From Aedes albopictus (lineage: Eukaryota; Arthropoda; Insecta; Diptera; Culicidae), in the NCBI RefSeq assembly GCF_035046485.1, contig NC_085138.1, positions 276,005,694-276,069,693 of the forward strand: 64,000 nucleotides of DNA. The letters run 5' to 3'. Made by a program: the position numbers and the translations under genes. Under the pieces are notes generated by a model that made no database searches, was not told where the DNA came from, and saw only the letters and a program-made list of their open reading frames with translations. Shown piece after piece: positions 10,411-22,400 of this stretch. How positions within the stretch are numbered: position 1 is the stretch's first letter; each line of letters starts with the position of its first letter.

Positions 10411-13400
10411 CTAAAAATAAAAGAAATACATATTAAGCTTCTTAGATTTAAGTTCAAATATCACGCCCTTACAAGCAAGCCAATTCGTCAAGCAGGGCAC
10501 GTCTCTGATAAGATTGATTGGTTCTTGGTATCGATCCGGGCGCTGGCATGGTCGTGGTTCCGTTCATCGGCATACTTTGGCTCAACTGGACGGCTCGAAG
10601 AACTTCCAACAGTAAGCTGACCCCATCTAACGGACTGGAGACAAATTCCTGGACAAAGCTGTGTGGGAAAACCGAGATCGAAACAAAACAGATAAAAGCA
10701 AAAAGGCGTTAGTTAATGAGCGGTGGCGCTGATGGGTTCCTTTTGTTGTGACGACGCGACGGCACGTGCGCGCTTCGGGGGCCTGCGTGTACCTCCATAG
10801 GCCGTATACAAGCAGATGAACGGGAAAGAAGATGCATGAGATAAGCTAATGATTCGGTCGGTTACCTAATCCTTTCATCGCGAGCTCGTTTTAACGGGAG
10901 CGATCAAGAAAAGGCAATGTTATGAAATTAAATCAGAAAAAAATGGACGTCGGTACCAGCTGTTCAAAATGCGAATCAGTCTTGTGTTATGAAATTTGCA
11001 ACAGTTTCGAAAGGGAATGTGTGAGGGTGATCGAACGATGATTTTCAATTAGGAATGTAATTGGCTACGGTTGTGGCCGTTGCACGCGTCGGCTAATTAC
11101 TTTTATATAATGGAGAATAATGATTTGTACAATGAATACAAGGTAAATTAGATGATCATTAGTTAGGTTATTATTATTATTAGCTTTATTAGGGAGATTT
11201 TCAGCCCGAGGCTGGTTCATCTCCAAATGAATAGGAAAAATCTGGAGATGCCTTAAGGGCGTCAGCAGACTACAAGGTTTATAACGGAATCGATGAATAT
11301 AAGTTTACTTAATTCTACTTACATCTAGTTTCTGGTACGAGCCGTCTTTACAAAAGATAAACTGTCAGTTAATTACTAGCGGGAGTTACCAGAACGTTTT
11401 CCATCTCGTATTCCTATTTTATAGCATTATTGATCGGTAAATTGCAAGTGGGAGTGATTTTTTCGAACGAGACAGAGCCGGACCAACAACGGGTGGCATC
11501 AAACCACCCATTGAAGGCCAGGATGCTCCGACGAGGCAAAAAGAAGGTTAGGGTAGTTTGGGATGGGGCTTACGACACCAGAATAAAATTCTCGGGCTGC
11601 CCAGGAGTTTTGAGTGTTTCGCGTGGGGATGTGATTAGTTAGGTTATTGCATGAAAATAAAAGATTAAATATCATTTACTAATCGAACCCAGTTACGATT
11701 AACTGTACTAAGCACAGCCAGAGCATAATTAAAAACAAGTTTTACAATACGAGAGCAACTTTAACGACCAACACATAAAAAAATGTCAGCAAGAAGGAAA
11801 CAATGATTGTTACATAGGTGAGATGGGGGTATAACGCTCCCCTTAAGGAATGACTCGATTTTAGCCATGAAACGCACAAAATACTCAATCTAGGGTGTGA
11901 GAGATACGAGTTAGGGAGCGTTAATAAATGACGTAGCATTTAGGTGGAAGTGGAGTCTGGGAATGTGTGACGAATCATGTACAGGGGATATTCAAAATAA
12001 CTGGGACAGGTAAAATTTTCACTTTTCAAAAAATGTTCAACTCGCTGTAACTTTTCGAAAAGGGCATCAAATATTCGAACCACGCTAAGAAAATTTTAGA
12101 AAGACTCACAATAAGGCCGACACCGGGTGAAATATTTCAAATAAGCTTAACATGTTTATCTATCATTTTAAATATTTTTCTAATAAATTTAAATGCAATT
12201 TTGATTATTGATGCATAGATACATCTAATCTTGTGTCATCAGAACGGAAAGCATGTTGAAAAATCCTCAAACTGAGAAATACGAATAGAAAATGTGATGG
12301 AAAATGTTTGCATCGAGTTTTCTCAATGTTAACGTTCTGGGGATAGGCCCTTTTCAAATGTAACGCGAGAATTATACCTTTTTCTAGAATCTTTATAACT
12401 TTGAGTAGAATGGCCCGATCTTTTCCAAATTTGAACCACTGATATACAACTAGTTGATGAACATACAGTAAAAATTTGAGATTATTTGATGCCCTTTGTT
12501 ACAGCGTGTTTAACATTTTTAACATTACCTCTCCCAGTTATTTTAAGTATCCCCTGTATTAGGTGTGGAAAATATGCTACCAGGGTGAGTGAGGGGGGAG
12601 GGGGGTGGGTGGGTAATTGATCAAAAAATGACACGTCATTTTTTTTCTTCTTCTTCTATATGGCTCTGCTTCCCCTCTGGGACTTGGCTTGCCCCGCTTC
12701 AACTTAGTACCCTTTGAGCACTTCCACAGTTATTAATTGAAGGGCTTTCTTTGCCTGCCATTGCATGAATTTGTATATTGTGAGGCAAGTACAATGGTAC
12801 AATATTGCCCAGGGAGTCGAGAAAATTTCCCCGACCGGAACGGGAATCGAACCCGCCGTCTATGGATTGATGATCCGTAGCCTTAACCACCAGGCTAACT
12901 AAAGACCCCAACGTCATTTATGGACGCTCTCTTAGTCAGTAATAGTATGGATTGGGCAAGGAAGCGCGAGCTTGAAGATATTGTTCTGAACTAAAAGTAT
13001 GAATAGGTGAGATTAAGTAGCGATAATTGCCGGCTGTTCGGGCTCGAAAGAAGTTGATCATCAATATTAATTTCTATTCCCAATCAGCCTAGATAGCCGT
13101 GTAGTGTCGGTAGCAGTTCCTTCAACTGGCTAAGAATATCACTACGGCTTGCCTGATCCAAAGTCCACCAAACAGGCGACCCCTAATTCATGGTGTCAAT
13201 CGGATTAATGCGTACCGTGCCTAGGAATAGATGGTTAGGGGGGTCTAATAAAAACCTAACCGTTAACGGTGCCTGTGGAGCAGGGTTGTTAACGTTAATC
13301 AACGATTAACGCCGTTAACGTTAATTTTCGTCCGAATCAACGTCAACGGCGTTGCGTTAATTTTCTAGCCAGTTAACGTTAACGTCAACGGAATGCGTTA

Positions 13401-16400
13401 AATTAACGTCAACGAATGCCGTTAATGTTGGCGTTAATTGATGTGATTTGCTTTGTGATCTGTGTGACACTTGTGTTTTTTTTTTTCAATTTTTGGGTAG
13501 ATTAATATTTGTGTTTGACATTTTTTTTTTCATTACTCACTAGCGAGATTTTTTTTTAGGAACTTGTGCGCCGGCATTTGACCAATAGTGTCATAATTGA
13601 ATCAATATCGTCCACGTCAAGAACCTGCAAAATGCTTTGCCGATTTACTCAGGAAGCGTGAGTTTATGCTTCGGAAGGAAGTAATGGTGTTGGTACATTA
13701 TGCACCTTCAGTTGTGAACTGAGCGCGCTTGTTATGCAATGAGCCATTTTACGAGACGTTTCAGATCAGCTGATCGCTCATTTCAAGAATGAAAATTTGA
13801 CAGGAGGTTGCGCCCAAGCCCGTGAGTGTTAATATCAATATCAACACTGTTGTCGTTTCGTAAAATAGACTATACACCCAGCGCACTCGTCTTTGGGACT
13901 GGAAGTGCCCAAAGCGCTCTAATTTCGTCCATGACTATCCCCCGGTGTTTTTAGGCTATCCACATGTTGTCTGTGGACAATTATAAAACCTGACTCATCT
14001 TATGTAGCTATTGAGTTGATCACAGTAGCCATCCATGCAAATGTCAAAAATTTTCCCAGCAAAATATAATTGTCTTTGTCAGTGTTTCATCTGCTTATCT
14101 AAGATATCATATAAATCACAGCCCAATAGATGTGACACTAACGAAATTTCAATCTCGTATATCTCATGATCCTGAATACTTAGAGAGTTGGTGTCTTCGG
14201 CAAAGTTGTATGGCTGGTCAAGGACTAATCGATAATAGGACTTATGTTTCCAAATTCCACCGCTAGGCTGTGCTAGTGAGCTAACAAATTTTGTTTTTCA
14301 TATATATCAGGAAAATTTGCAAAAAAAATGTAACTAGCGCCGTCTAGCTGCAGAAACTCGAACCAAACGATAATTATTCTGAAAGCCCTTGATCTACCAA
14401 ACAAATTTGCCGAAGACACCATCTTTCTAAAAAATCAGAATGCTGAGATATGTGAAATGTAAAATTTGTTTGCTCTCTAGCGCCGCCTAGCAGTGAAATC
14501 ACGAATCATACGGCCCATATTCTGAAAGCCCTTGACCAGCTGAACAACTTTGCCGAAGAAACCAACTCTCTAAGTAATCAGGATCCTGAGATATATGGGA
14601 TGGAAATTTTGTCAGTGTTGCATCTGCTTGTCTATGATATCACATAAATCACAGACAAATAGATGTGACACTAACGAAATTTCAATCTCATCTATCTCAT
14701 GGTCCTGATTACTTAGAGAGTTGGTGTCTTCGGCTAAATTGTTTGGCTGGTCAAGGACTAACCAATAATTAGACTTAAGATTCAAAATTCCACCGCTAGG
14801 CGGCGCTAGAAGCAAATTTTAAAATTCGCATATCTCAGCATCCTGATTATGTAGAAAGATGGTGTCTTCGGCAATATTGTTTGGTAGATCAAGGGCTTTC
14901 AGAATAATTACCGTTTGGTTCAAGTTTCTGCAGCTAGGCGGCACTAGTTGCAATTTTTTGCAAATTTTCCTGATATATATGAAAAACAAAATTTGTTAGC
15001 TCACTAGCACCGCCTGCCGGTGGAATTTGGAAACATAAGTCTTATTATCGGTTAGTTCTTGACCAGCCATACAACTTTGCCGAAGACACCAACTCTTTAA
15101 GTAATCAGGATCATGAGATTGAAATTTCGTTAGTGTCACATTTATTGATCTGTGATTTATGTGATATCTTAGACAAACAGATGAAACACTGATTACTTAG
15201 TGAATTGAATAGAGAAGAATCTGAATTATTCGATTTTGCACACCTTTCCGACAAATTTACCGAAATATTTGGTTAGACCCAAGTAGATTCACTAAAATGT
15301 ACAGTCTAGTATTAATTAAATATGTATTACAATCAACGTAAAATTAACGGAGTCGTTAACGTTAAATCAACGCTCTGCGTTAACGTTAACGTTGATCAAC
15401 GCTTCCAAAAAATCAACGGAAGAATCGTTGATCGTTACAATTAACGTTAACGAATTAACGAAACGGCGTTAATCGTTGATTAACGTTAACAACCCTGCTG
15501 TGGAGTACCAGGGCACCCTCCACAGTATTTTGCCCTTACTGTGTTAAACGGAGCAATGACGCAGTGGATCTTACTACTTGGACTAGTACTTGGTACTAGT
15601 GGACCGGCTACTTCTCTTGAGTCTCATTTTCGAGGCTTAATAAAAGTGGGTAAATGCATATTTTCATGATAGGAATCAAGTTTGTACAGGTAAACCTTCA
15701 AAACAAAAAAAAACAACAATTCGTTTATCATTGGTCGTGACGCCAATGCGCATCACACGGTTTGGGGTAGTACGGATATTAATAGTCGAGATGAGTCACT
15801 ATTAGAGTATGTGTTTTCCAATAATATAGACATAGACATTTGATAAGCCTACTTTCTCAAAAGCAATCAGACAAGAGGTCTTGGATCTAACACTGTGCAG
15901 TGCTGCAATCTTTGGCAAGATCACAAACTGGCACGTGTCAGATGAGATTTCTCTATCTGATCATAAACACATAACCTTCAATTGGAGTAGTGGATATTAT
16001 TCTAGAACCGCATTTGGAAATCCCAGGAAGACAAACTGGGTTCAATATGTAGAATTGTTGAATTCGCATTCATTTACGATAGGAGAAACTATCGATTCAA
16101 CCCAAAAATCAGAATCATTTTCTCAAAGGGTAAATGAAAGTATCATCAATTCCTTTAAAAGAAGTTGTCCCACCATACAATCGTCTCCTACTAGAGACGT
16201 GCCATGGTGGAACTTTAAACTGAACCGCCTTAGAAAATTTGCTCGTGAAATGTTCAATAGAGCGAAACAAACGGGAGATCGAACTCAATACAGGAAAACC
16301 CTGACTGAGTACAACAACGAAATGTAGACTACAAAAAACGCTTGCAAAAGATCATGCAAATGAATTGGGAAACCTGAAGCGCGACGATGGAGTTTTTACC

Positions 16401-19400
16401 TTTACTCCTCGTGAAACTTTGGATTTAATGATGGAAACCCATTTTCCAGGTTCGATTCTAAGTATGGATTCCAATGATACTAAATCTCTGTAAGGTGAAG
16501 GATGTCATAGTATAAACTCTACGGAGTCAAATAGTACAGTAAACACCGCCTCAGATTTAGCTGGTGGAATCTTCACGAAGGCCGGAGTGGAAAATGCAAT
16601 GAGATCTTTTCAGCCTTTTCAATCTGCAGGAGTTGATGGGATATTTCCAGCACTGATTCAAAACGGAAAAGCGGTGTTGGTTCCATCACTAATTGAGATG
16701 TTCAAGGCTAGTTTGAAAAAAAGAGAAATCACCTCTAAGCTGGGAAGTTCTTCTATAGCAGTAAGGGCAACAAAGGGTTGCCCTCAAGGAGGAGTCCTCT
16801 CACCACTAGTGGTCCTTAGTTGTAGACGATCTTCTAAGAAGCTTGTAGGAAAGAGGTTTCGAAGTTGTGGGCTTTGCAGACGATAAAGTCATTATAGTGA
16901 GATGAAAATATGACGAAATTGTTTCGGAAAGAATGCAAAGGGCCCTAAACTATACATATTCATGGTGTATTAAGGAGGGCCTTAGTCAGATCGGGTTGCA
17001 TGTGGGCATCAGTTCTTGATGTCCGCTCAGTAGTAGGGCGCGGGCGGAGTTGACCCTGCCCGCCTTCCGAGGACAAAGGGAGTGGCGAGGACCACTCGGG
17101 AAACTGGCTAAGCGCCAGCATGCTACCGTGATGGACTCTCCAAAGCGTCCAAATGTTCGTTGCTGCAGGCTACGCAGCTAACCTTGTGGGTGCGATGTGC
17201 ACTAGCCCCTCTCTGAAGCAATACCTTCTTGGTGGTTCCGGAGAGACGTAGGGTTTGGCGACCATAGTAATGGTTTAGTGGGTACGACCCGAGCAGAGGG
17301 GAATATCAAATTAATAACTACGAAATCACAAAACCTGTTTTTATATCTTGTTTTGTTATCATTGAATTATCAAGGCATTACGTTTCCATAACATGTTTTG
17401 TTGGACAATCTTATTTTGTTATGACCAAGCAATTGGTATGCAGCCCTTAAATAACATCTCAATATTACATTCTGTTGTGGAACAAGTTTGGTTATTATTG
17501 TATTATTGAGAGTGCACAAATACTTTATGGTATTGCTATCTAAACTAAAACAAATGTTGAAACAAAACCTACGTCATTCTACAACGTTATTTACAGCATT
17601 TGAGGGAAAGCAACTGCATATTCACTCATCAATTTGTCTTCCTCTTCCATTTATCATTACATCCAAACTGAGACAAAGTGCATGCCCCATATCACTAGCT
17701 AGTATTCCGTGGGAAAAAGTTTGCATAATGCACCAGAAAAACTGTTTAACGATTTTTTGAAAAGTGCGCAAAGTTAGGCCCTTTTTGCGCAAAGTATGGT
17801 ACGCTTACGGTATCACATTTGATAAGAGGTGTGGTATATTACGTGACATGGAGGTGCTGTAATGTGTACAAAACAAAGTCCCTGCTTGGCGGCGCGAGGT
17901 TTTGCTAAATTTCTGAAATTGACTGAGTTGTAGCTGAAAAGTACCCAAAATACCAGCCACTGCCCAAGTGGCGCAGTACCCTGCATACATCCAAACGAGA
18001 ACATAGCAGACGATATTGAAGGTTTTTTAAGGTTTTCAAAGGGACGTTCCAGATTCCGCCTTTGACATGTGAATTTCAATGATAAAATGTCAAACTTATG
18101 GAATAAACTTGTTTGAACGAAGCTAATACAGACAGCTGAATCCAAAATTGTAGATGGTTTTGAATGGGATTTTTCAGAAATATTTTGTATTTCACATGTT
18201 TTCCCTGTCGTTCCAGAGGATGAAGTCGGATCTACCTATTTGAAAGATAGGTACATGAATAGTTGAAAATACACCTATTAGGGAAGAGAGAAACTGAAGT
18301 TCGCATTCTCACATGTTGGTCTAAATATATAGAATTCTCAGCCATCACGAAGTCATATATGATGTAGAACAGGGTTGTTAACGTTAATCAACGATTAACG
18401 CCGTTTCGTTAATTCGTTAACGTTAATTGTAACGATCAACGATTCTTCCGTTGATTTTTTGGAAGCGTTGATCAACGTTAACGTTAACGCAGAGCGTTGA
18501 TTTAACGTTAACGACTCCGTTAATTTTACGTTGATTGTAATACATATTTAATTAATACTAGACTGTACATTTTAGTGAATCTACTTGGGTCTAACCAAAT
18601 ATTTCGGTAAATTTGTCGGAAAGGTGTGCAAAATCGAATAATTCAGATTCTTCTCTATTCAATTCACTAAGTAATCAGTGTTTCATCTGTTTGTCTAAGA
18701 TATCACATAAATCACAGATCAATAAATGTGACACTAACGAAATTTCAATCTCATGATCCTGATTACTTAAAGAGTTGGTGTCTTCGGCAAAGTTGTATGG
18801 CTGGTCAAGAACTAACCGATAATAAGACTTATGTTTCCAAATTCCACCGGCAGGCGGTGCTAGTGAGCTAACAAATTTTGTTTTTCATATATATCAGGAA
18901 AATTTGCAAAAAATTGCAACTAGTGCCGCCTAGCTGCAGAAACTTGAACCAAACGGTAATTATTCTGAAAGCCCTTGATCTACCAAACAATATTGCCGAA
19001 GACACCATCTTTCTACATAATCAGGATGCTGAGATATGCGAATTTTAAAATTTGCTTCTAGCGCCGCCTAGCGGTGGAATTTTGAATCTTAAGTCTAATT
19101 ATTGGTTAGTCCTTGACCAGCCAAACAATTTAGCCGAAGACACCAACTCTCTAAGTAATCAGGACCATGAGATAGATGAGATTGAAATTTCGTTAGTGTC
19201 ACATCTATTTGTCTGTGATTTATGTGATATCATAGACAAGCAGATGCAACACTGACAAAATTTCCATCCCATATATCTCAGGATCCTGATTACTTAGAGA
19301 GTTGGTTTCTTCGGCAAAGTTGTTCAGCTGGTCAAGGGCTTTCAGAATATGGGCCGTATGATTCGTGATTTCACTGCTAGGCGGCGCTAGAGAGCAAACA

Positions 19401-22400
19401 AATTTTACATTTCACATATCTCAGCATTCTGATTTTTTAGAAAGATGGTGTCTTCGGCAAATTTGTTTGGTAGATCAAGGGCTTTCAGAATAATTATCGT
19501 TTGGTTCGAGTTTCTGCAGCTAGACGGCGCTAGTTACATTTTTTTTGCAAATTTTCCTGATATATATGAAAAACAAAATTTGTTAGCTCACTAGCACAGC
19601 CTAGCGGTGGAATTTGGAAACATAAGTCCTATTATCGATTAGTCCTTGACCAGCCATACAACTTTGCCGAAGACACCAACTCTCTAAGTATTCAGGATCA
19701 TGAGATATACGAGATTGAAATTTCGTTAGTGTCACATCTATTGGGCTGTGATTTATATGATATCTTAGATAAGCAGATGAAACACTGACAAAGACAATTA
19801 TATTTTGCTGGGAAAATTTTTGACATTTGCATGGATGGCTACTGTGATCAACTCAATAGCTACATAAGATGAGTCAGGTTTTATAATTGTCCACAGACAA
19901 CATGTGGATAGCCTAAAAACACCGGGGGATAGTCATGGACGAAATTAGAGCGCTTTGGGCACTTCCAGTCCCAAAGACGAGTGCGCTGGGTGTATAGTCT
20001 ATTTTACGAAACGACAACAGTGTTGATATTGATATTAACACTCACGGGCTTGGGCGCAACCTCCTGTCAAATTTTCATTCTTGAAATGAGCGATCAGCTG
20101 ATCTGAAACGTCTCGTAAAATGGCTCATTGCATAACAAGCGCGCTCAGTTCACAACTGAAGGTGCATAATGTACCAACACCATTACTTCCTTCCGAAGCA
20201 TAAACTCACGCTTCCTGAGTAAATCGGCAAAGCATTTTGCAGGTTCTTGACGTGGACGATATTGATTCAATTATGACACTATTGGTCAAATGCCGGCGCA
20301 CAAGTTCCTAAAAAAAAAATCTCGCTAGTGAGTAATGAAAAAAAAAATGTCAAACACAAATATTAATCTACCCAAAAATTGAAAAAAAAAAACACAAGTG
20401 TCACACAGATCACAAAGCAAATCACATCAATTAACGCCAACATTAACGGCATTCGTTGACGTTAATTTAACGCATTCCGTTGACGTTAACGTTAACTGGC
20501 TAGAAAATTAACGCAACGCCGTTGACGTTGATTCGGACGAAAATTAACGTTAACGGCGTTAATCGTTGATTAACGTTAACAACCCTGATGTAGAATAGGA
20601 TGCTAAAGTGGAGGCCATACCCGACTAGATGAACATAACAATAATATATCATAATTATATCTTAATGTGATATAACTAACAAATTATGTTATAATTTTGT
20701 TATGACATGGACTGTTTCAAACTTTTTCAAACTTAATTATAACAAAATATATTATAATCTTTTGTAACTAGTTTTGTTACAAATAAATCAGAACAAACTC
20801 TGTTATAACTTTGTTATTTTTGCAACTGAACAAAATAATCAGTTGCAAAAATAACATAATTATATCAGAATATGAAATAATTTTAATTTTTAGCTATATT
20901 ACAAAAAATGAGAAATTTGATTAAGTATTCGTTTTTTTTTCATTGCTTGTAGAGCAAAAGGTCAATGGATAGCAGGTAAAAGATCAGAAAATGTTTATAA
21001 GGAAACAGCTTTATTCTATGTAATTTAAAAATTAAAAAAAAAACATTCAATTGCTGTTGAGGGGCTGCAGTTTTGCTTGTTTTTCATTGCGTAGAATGCC
21101 GGAAGCGTATCCGGCTGCCCTCAAAACTGAAAAGTACTCATATTTTTTCAACTTTGAACCGATTTAAGTGAACTTCGACTCGTTTGAATAAGAAATCTTT
21201 TTTTTTATTGATTGGTTATGCGAATAGAACGATTGGGTTACGCGGTATTCCCAAAAGTCCAAATTTTCTGGAACATATCCTTATGCTATTGAGGGGCCCA
21301 GATGCAAAGAGGTGTAAGTGACCGTTTTGTCGAGTTTGAGCTGAACATATAAAAAAAATCTTCAGATTTCAAGCTCACAGGAACTTTTTAAAGATTATTT
21401 TTATGATGATTAGAAAAATTACAGTAAATCAAAGAAAATTGGGTTGATATTGAAACTCCATACATTTTGAATGGGATGAAAAACTGGTGAAAAACTTCAA
21501 AGCTCATTTACTCGAAAGTGGGTTTTTGTAACTTACACTCCTTTGCTTCTAAGCTCCTCTATTCTAATATCGGCGTTGTTGGAGTTAGCGTATTGAAAAA
21601 AATATGGTCTCTCGTGAAACATGCTTCGTAATTACACTGTTGAAAACGCTTTGACATCCACGTGCAGCACAACAGAACATGTGCTCGATGAACAAATTGA
21701 GATTTGAATTATGAAAATGCTACGGTCAACCTTGGCTTGGTCAGCCAAAGCCAAATCAAGAAATTGACATTTATGCTTCGTAATGATTACTTTGAAGTCA
21801 ATACTTTGGGCCTAGGCTGGGCAGATATGCTATTGGTGATTTGATGGTGCATGAAGAAGAAGAAGAACGATGGTGTTTTGAAAAATCCTATCCCTACCAC
21901 ACAGGAGAAGATTTTAAAATGTCTCTATAAAATCTAAAACAAAATCTAATTAAAAACGTTTTGATGTACGGTGTAAGACTTTGGACGGACTACATATTGA
22001 ACGTATAAATTTAAATTTAACATTTTTTTTCTTGGTAAGGTACTTAATTTGTACCAATCACCAATTGGGTTTTTAAAATTAAGAATAAAATAATGATTTT
22101 TTGATTTTATTCGAAAGAGCACCTTTTTTTAAGCCAGTATGATTTTTTTCAGATTTTTTAAACTTTATTTTGATACCTTAAGCTTCAATTACAAAAAGAT
22201 TTTTTGAAATCACCTTTTGACAGCTGGGCAATTGCTTGACAGCTCCGCCCAGTACGAAATGCGACGAGGGGTGATTCGACAAATCGATCCCATACAAACT
22301 TTAAATCGATTTTTAAATAGGTTCCCGGGCACCAAAGTTCATGAAAATTTGGATTTCGGCTCAGTTTGGCATGTATAGATTGTGAATTTGGAATTATCTC

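Noticed and set aside
14612..14815. 67-codon frame identical to one at 19052-19255
   Set aside because: It lies within the palindromic core of the two hAT copies. Identity comes from the element and there is no family match.
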